The notes under the pieces are model-generated. The model did no database searches. It worked only from the letters and a program-made list of their open reading frames with translations, and was not told the DNA's origin. Positions 38,356-41,781 of a stretch of 41,781 nucleotides of DNA are shown piece by piece. The position numbers and the translations under genes were made by a program. How positions within the stretch are numbered: position 1 is the first letter of the stretch; each line of letters opens with the position of its first letter. The stretch covers positions 72,797-114,577 of the forward strand of contig JAMPXJ010000012.1 in the NCBI GenBank assembly GCA_023701205.1, read 5' to 3'. This DNA is from Oligoflexia bacterium (GTDB taxonomy: Bacteria; Bdellovibrionota; UBA1018).

Positions 38356-39540
38356 TCAGAGGCTCCCGAGCGCGAGCCGGCTATCCATCTGCGTAAGCAC
38401 GCCATCGGCAGGAACTCTCCGCATGGCGTCCGTGAAAAGCAGACGCAGCGACTGGAGCCATTCCGAATGCGCGCGAACGACCTCGGCATCCGTCGAGCGG
38501 GGGACGCGGACCTTGATCTGGCTCGCGATGGCGGCGTAGGCAGGCATGGATCGCGTCAGCTCCTTCCACTGGGGGCTCGTGGTCCAGGATGGCTGAAGCG
38601 GCAGGAAGTTTCCCGCGGAGGTCCATCGTCGCGCGATCTCGGGCGAGTAGAGATATTCCACGAACGCGCGTACGGCCGGCGTGTCGCGCGTCGCGATCAG
38701 GCTGCTGCCACCCACCACCGGGCCCGGGTTTTTTACGGCTGAAGGCAGCAGGATTGCCTTCCATCGGAAGGTGGTTTGCTGGGCCAGATGCGGGAGCACA
38801 TCGAGTGAGGTGACGAGAAGCGGGGCGCGCTGGTCGAGAAAGGCCTGGATCGAGCGTTCCCAGTTCTCCTCTGGCTTAAGGAGCCCGGGCGAGTCGATCA
38901 GGCTCTGAAGCTCCGTGATGATCGGCTTGAGCGCGCGGTTGGAGCGAAGGCCGCCGCTTTCGCGGTTCCAAAGGGGGCGGCCAGCGAGGGTTTCGAAGAT
39001 CCAAAGTCCCAAGGGTCCTTGGAGCGGCAGCGCGAGGGCATTGTTCCCGGGGGCGGCGGCGCGAGCCAGCTCCTGGCTGAGCTTGCGGAGGGAGGCCCAG
39101 TCCTTGGGGAAGGGGAGCTCCTGGCGCAGGACGAGCACGGCGACGCTTTGGCGAAAAGGCGGCGCGGCCGCCGGATAATCCCGAAGCACGGGGAGCTTCA
39201 GCGACTGCGCGATCCCGAGCCTGCGGATGGCGGGGAGCTCGGAGATCTCCACGGTCGCCAGCTCTGGCGGATCTCCGGCGAGATGCGCGGCCACGAGGTC
39301 TTTGAGCGAGGAGAAGTGCTCGCCGCGGAAAAGCAGTTCGACCCGGTTTTCGGGACGAGCGCGGTTGAACTGATCGACGATCTCCTTGAGAGCGCGATCG
39401 CCATCCTGCGAATAAGGGGCGTGGGGCAGGAGAAAACGCACGGCAGGTCGGTCCATCCCCGCGGCGCGGGTCGGAGGCGCGCTGGCGAGGGCGAAAAAAA
39501 TGCCTAGCAGGGGAATCAGGCGGCGAGTGGTTTCTCTCAT
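38356..39540 (-). CDS. ABC-type extracellular solute-binding protein (family 1-like), orphan
   Basis: This 394-aa protein has a signal peptide (MRETTRRLIPLLGIFFALAS, cleavage near TRA-A) and the family 1 solute-binding layout: IVDQFNRARPENRVELLF, then DPPELATVEI (about 90-100), VGGSSLIATRD (about 300) and a C-terminal FVEYLYSPEIARRWTSAGNFLPL. Such proteins bring sugars or glycerol phosphate to an ABC importer. No permease or ATPase gene is next to it. GGGAG lies before ATG 39540; the start is 43 bases from the divergent phosphoesterase start. Confidence 0.85.
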   Translation of the reverse strand: MRETTRRLIPLLGIFFALASAPPTRAAGMDRPAVRFLLPHAPYSQDGDRALKEIVDQFNRARPENRVELLFRGEHFSSLKDLVAAHLAGDPPELATVEISELPAIRRLGIAQSLKLPVLRDYPAAAPPFRQSVAVLVLRQELPFPKDWASLRKLSQELARAAAPGNNALALPLQGPLGLWIFETLAGRPLWNRESGGLRSNRALKPIITELQSLIDSPGLLKPEENWERSIQAFLDQRAPLLVTSLDVLPHLAQQTTFRWKAILLPSAVKNPGPVVGGSSLIATRDTPAVRAFVEYLYSPEIARRWTSAGNFLPLQPSWTTSPQWKELTRSMPAYAAIASQIKVRVPRSTDAEVVRAHSEWLQSLRLLFTDAMRRVPADGVLTQMDSRLALGSL

Positions 39541-39583
39541 TCCGATCACTCCCATCTTAAGATAAACTGGCATCAATCGGCAA

Positions 39584-40798
39584 ATGGCAAACCCGGCGGA
39601 CAAATTCAAAATCATCATCAGCGACTGTCATCTCTCGGCGGGTCGGTTTTACGAGGGGCACCTCAATCCGCACGAGGATTTCCACTTCGACGAGGAGATG
39701 TGCCGCTTCTTCGATTACTTCTCGAGCGGCGAGTATGGCGAGGGGCCCGCGGGCCCCGTGGAGGTCGAGCTCTTCCTGAACGGGGACTACCTGGATTTCC
39801 TCAATGTTCCGCTCGGCGGGGAGTTCGAGGAAGCCATCACCGAGGAGATCGCCCTGCAGAAGCTCGAGGCGATCATCGCCGGTCATCCCAAGGTCATGGA
39901 AGCCTTGCGCCGCTTCGCCGCCAAACCTGGAAAGTCGATCACTTATCTGGTGGGCAACCATGACGCCGAGCTTTGCTTCCCGAAGGTGCGCGAGCGGATC
40001 GTGCGCGAGTGGGATCCTTCGGCGCGCTCGGGTGAGGCGAGCGCCGTTCCCGGGGGGAGCGAAGGCGCCGCTCGGAGCGGGGGCCCGGGTCAGAGTCAGA
40101 GCATCGCCGAAAACGCAAAGGTGCGCGTGATTGCGGACCGTGACCGCGTGCGCTGGGAAGGCGGCGTCGAGGTCCATCACGGCAATCAGTTCGAGGCGAT
40201 GAACGCCTTGAACTTCGAGCGACCCACGATCAACTCCTTCATGAACGAGCCAGTGCTGAACCTGCCCTGGGGCAGCTTTTACGTCCTCAAGATCATCAAT
40301 CGCCTGAAGTGGGAACGCGAGTACATCGACAAGGTCCGCCCCGTGCGGCTCTACGTGATGATCGGCCTGGTCATGGATCCGTGGTTCACGATCCGCTTCG
40401 TCTTTCTCTCTTTCTTCTACTTCCTCAAGACGCGCTTCATCTACAGCTCGCGTCGCGATCAGAGCCTGCGCGACACCGCGGCGATTCTCAAGCAGGAGGC
40501 CGCCAATCATTTTCTCGATCTCGAGCGCCAGGCGCGACGCCATCTCGACGAGAACCCCGAGATCCGAACGGTGATCTTCGGCCATACCCACAAGCCCATG
40601 AATCGGGTCTTCCCCGACGGCAAGCAGTACATCAACACGGGCACCTGGACGAAGATGATCAACCTCGATTGGCGCGGCCTCGGAAGCCAGTTCTGCCTTA
40701 CCTTCGCGTTCGTGCGCATCCGGCCCGGCGAGGACGCGCAGTGCGATCTGAGGCACTGGGTGGGCGAGCATAGCCCGCACAAGGTCTTCCAGAGCTGA
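39584..40798 (+). CDS. Calcineurin-like metallophosphoesterase (LpxH-like)
   Basis: This 404-aa protein has the binuclear metal site motifs SDCHLS (D-x-H), NGDYLDF (GD), VGNHDAE (GNHD) and GHTHKP (GHTH) in order. LpxH cleaves UDP-2,3-diacylglucosamine in lipid A synthesis, and this group of larger relatives is often annotated that way; it is longer than LpxH (about 240 aa) because of a Ser/Gly insertion near residues 145-170 and a hydrophobic stretch (LYVMIGLVMDPWFTIRFVFL) near 260-285 that could bind the membrane. The true substrate is not certain. No good ribosome-binding site precedes ATG 39584. Confidence 0.82.
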   Translation: MANPADKFKIIISDCHLSAGRFYEGHLNPHEDFHFDEEMCRFFDYFSSGEYGEGPAGPVEVELFLNGDYLDFLNVPLGGEFEEAITEEIALQKLEAIIAGHPKVMEALRRFAAKPGKSITYLVGNHDAELCFPKVRERIVREWDPSARSGEASAVPGGSEGAARSGGPGQSQSIAENAKVRVIADRDRVRWEGGVEVHHGNQFEAMNALNFERPTINSFMNEPVLNLPWGSFYVLKIINRLKWEREYIDKVRPVRLYVMIGLVMDPWFTIRFVFLSFFYFLKTRFIYSSRRDQSLRDTAAILKQEAANHFLDLERQARRHLDENPEIRTVIFGHTHKPMNRVFPDGKQYINTGTWTKMINLDWRGLGSQFCLTFAFVRIRPGEDAQCDLRHWVGEHSPHKVFQS

Positions 40799-40975
40799 GG
40801 CACGTTCAGCAAAGTGCGCACTGGAACCGCGAGCAGATCGCGGGACGACCGGGATCGAGCAGCCCTGACCGAAAGGGGCACCAACGAAAACCCAAACGCC
40901 CGGGTTCGTCACTTCCTCCCGAAGAAAACCAGCTTTCCCAATCTCTCACAGTCCCGCCTGAACGAGATCGCGTCT
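40799..40975. other. Non-coding stretch next to IS30 remnant
   Basis: These 177 bases lie between the phosphoesterase stop and the recognisable end of the IS30 transposase remnant. The stretch CAAAGTGCGCACTGGAACCGCG (about 40810-40831, split here as CAAAGTGCGCACTG and GAACCGCG) may be the IS30 end. I see no gene, terminator or intact terminal repeat that could be matched to the other end. Confidence 0.3.
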
Positions 40976-41640
40976 TCAAGAAACAACCGCGAATTCCCGA
41001 CTCTGAAAACTTTCTGCCGGAGTTCGAAAGCCAAGTTTCTTCCTTGGGCGAGAGTTAAGTCGGTCTTGAACCATCTGGGTTTTCTCATCGGTCATCTCCT
41101 CGATTGAACTGTGCTTCCGAAGTACTGGCGAACCAGGCCATTCAGGTTCTCACACGTTGGCGACAGCGCCTCGATCGCCCTTTGCGCAACCTCCGCTGGC
41201 GATTTGCTCCGCAATCGCCGTAAGATCACGTAGTTCGTCTTGCGCTCCACGAGCGTCAGAAGCGCCTCGCTCCGGCTGTCTCCTCCAAACATCAGATCCC
41301 TTTCCCAGTCGCCCACTCGTCTGCGCTCATTGATCACCTTGGGTCGCGTCTCGATCGAGCGGCGATTCAGCAGGTCCGTGCGTACCCTGGGCACTGAGAA
41401 GCGCTTCCTCCGCTTTCCGATCCCTTTGTAGCCACTGGTAAATTGCCTCGTAACCCACCGCTGTCTTCCCCTTGAGCTTCAACCTGCCGCTGATCTGCTC
41501 GGGGCTCCAGCCTTCCTGCAATTTCAGGCGAATGAATTCCTCGAGCTCTCCCACGATCTTTCTCGGTCGCCCCTTGCGCCTGGCTAGCTCCCGACGGCAC
41601 CGTTCACCTAGATCCGCCCGGAAGCCAAGATGCAAGTAGC
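40976..41640 (-). pseudogene. IS30-family transposase, broken
   Basis: Three frames must be joined to read an IS30 transposase. Segment 1 (to about 41415) gives RPRKIVGELEEFIRLKLQEG, then WSPEQISGRLK and AIYQWL. A one-base shift near 41410-41416 leads to segment 2, with RRSIETRP, RRVGDWERDLMFGG and ERKTNYVILRRL. There, near 41150, SPT is joined directly to ENLNGLVRQYF, so some 45 residues including a catalytic Asp region are deleted. A second frameshift near 41105-41120 leads to segment 3, SSIEEMTDEK and LNSRPRKKLGFRTPAE. The N-terminal helix-turn-helix is missing. The element cannot be active. Confidence 0.85.
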
Positions 41641-41654
41641 CCGTCGAACCCCGG

Positions 41655-41781
41655 CCTGATGTGCAACTCAGAACATAGGTGACACTTCAGACCGAGAACA
41701 TGGGTGACACGACTTTTTTCGTTCTTGCGGCCATCAGACCTTGAGTCGCTTTTCTTTCATCAAAAATTCCCAGAACCACCG
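41655..41781 (-). mobile_element. End of an IS481-family element (partial)
   Basis: The minus strand contains the paired motif TGTCACCCATGTTCTC and, 22 bases on, TGTCACCTATGTTCTGAG, which is characteristic of IS481-type element ends, just after a transposase C-terminus. The element continues beyond the right edge of the window. It abuts the truncated IS30 remnant, whose N-terminal part is missing at the junction, so IS481 probably inserted into or recombined with IS30. The exact boundary, about 41640-41670, is uncertain. Confidence 0.6.
41687..41781 (-). CDS. IS481-family transposase, C-terminal fragment
   Basis: The last 30 codons read VVLGIFDERKATQGLMAART and end KKVVSPMFSV before a TGA at 41687-41689. 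'LGxFDER' is the typical C-terminal motif of IS481-family DDE transposases. The rest lies outside the window, so whether the gene is intact cannot be judged. Confidence 0.6.
   Translation of the reverse strand, partial: VVLGIFDERKATQGLMAARTKKVVSPMFSV

Noticed and set aside
39557..40912. Long minus-strand open frame opposite the phosphoesterase gene
   Set aside because: Antisense shadow; the plus-strand frame has four intact metal-binding motifs.

Overview
The window is a GC-rich (about 60%), densely coded stretch of a Gram-negative chromosome. Outer-membrane barrels ending in Phe, an L,D-transpeptidase, lipoproteins and an LpxH-like phosphoesterase point to a diderm. Two soluble TPR plus winged-helix regulators, a FeeM-type acyltransferase fused to PilZ, and the overall gene style suggest Bdellovibrionota/Oligoflexia or another former deltaproteobacterial lineage. 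That placement is inference: there is no rRNA or tRNA gene to anchor it.

Layout. (1) 1-6.2 kb, minus strand: cell-elongation operon mreC-mreD-mrdA(PBP2)-rodA, then a small coiled-coil envelope protein, a YhcC-type radical SAM protein and the start of a glutamate dehydrogenase gene. mreB is not here. (2) 6.4-10.4 kb: a PpiD-like membrane protein with no visible parvulin domain, an alpha/beta hydrolase, a TPR-wHTH regulator and a small secreted protein. (3) 10.4-16.9 kb: uvrA; a small protein behind a clear sigma54-type promoter; a lipoyl-less E2-type acyltransferase; two exported proteins, one an L,D-transpeptidase; a SlyD-like FKBP. (4) 17-22.8 kb: an RRM protein with a structured leader, a thioredoxin-like protein, an HD phosphohydrolase, a histone-H1-like protein, a Tad-type membrane protein and a small exported protein. 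(5) 22.8-23.1 kb: two tandem non-coding units that share a 15-nt CU-rich tract and each end in a strong terminator, probably twin small RNAs. (6) 23.2-27.8 kb: lipA-E2-lpd-lipB, a lipoate/2-oxoacid dehydrogenase operon without E1. (7) 27.8-34.6 kb: exported proteins (SdrD-B plus Ser-Pro repeat protein, small barrel, 436-aa barrel, lipoprotein), Hsp20 and a second TPR-wHTH regulator. (8) 34.7-40.8 kb: FeeM-PilZ, folE, an Fe-S group (BFD-like protein, mrp, ferredoxin), an orphan solute-binding protein and a metallophosphoesterase. (9) 41-41.8 kb: a broken IS30 element abutting the end of an IS481-family element.

The most unusual theme is in the untranslated leaders. At least five genes, most for exported proteins, have a leader in which an upstream pyrimidine-rich strand is complementary to the ribosome-binding site or start codon, with a second hairpin between the two strands. 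Two of these share the primary sequence TGGTATTT(T)CCTTGC. The hsp20 leader also has an anti-SD strand. Together with the twin CU-rich units, whose loops resemble anti-Shine-Dalgarno sequence, this suggests heavy use of RNA-level translational control.
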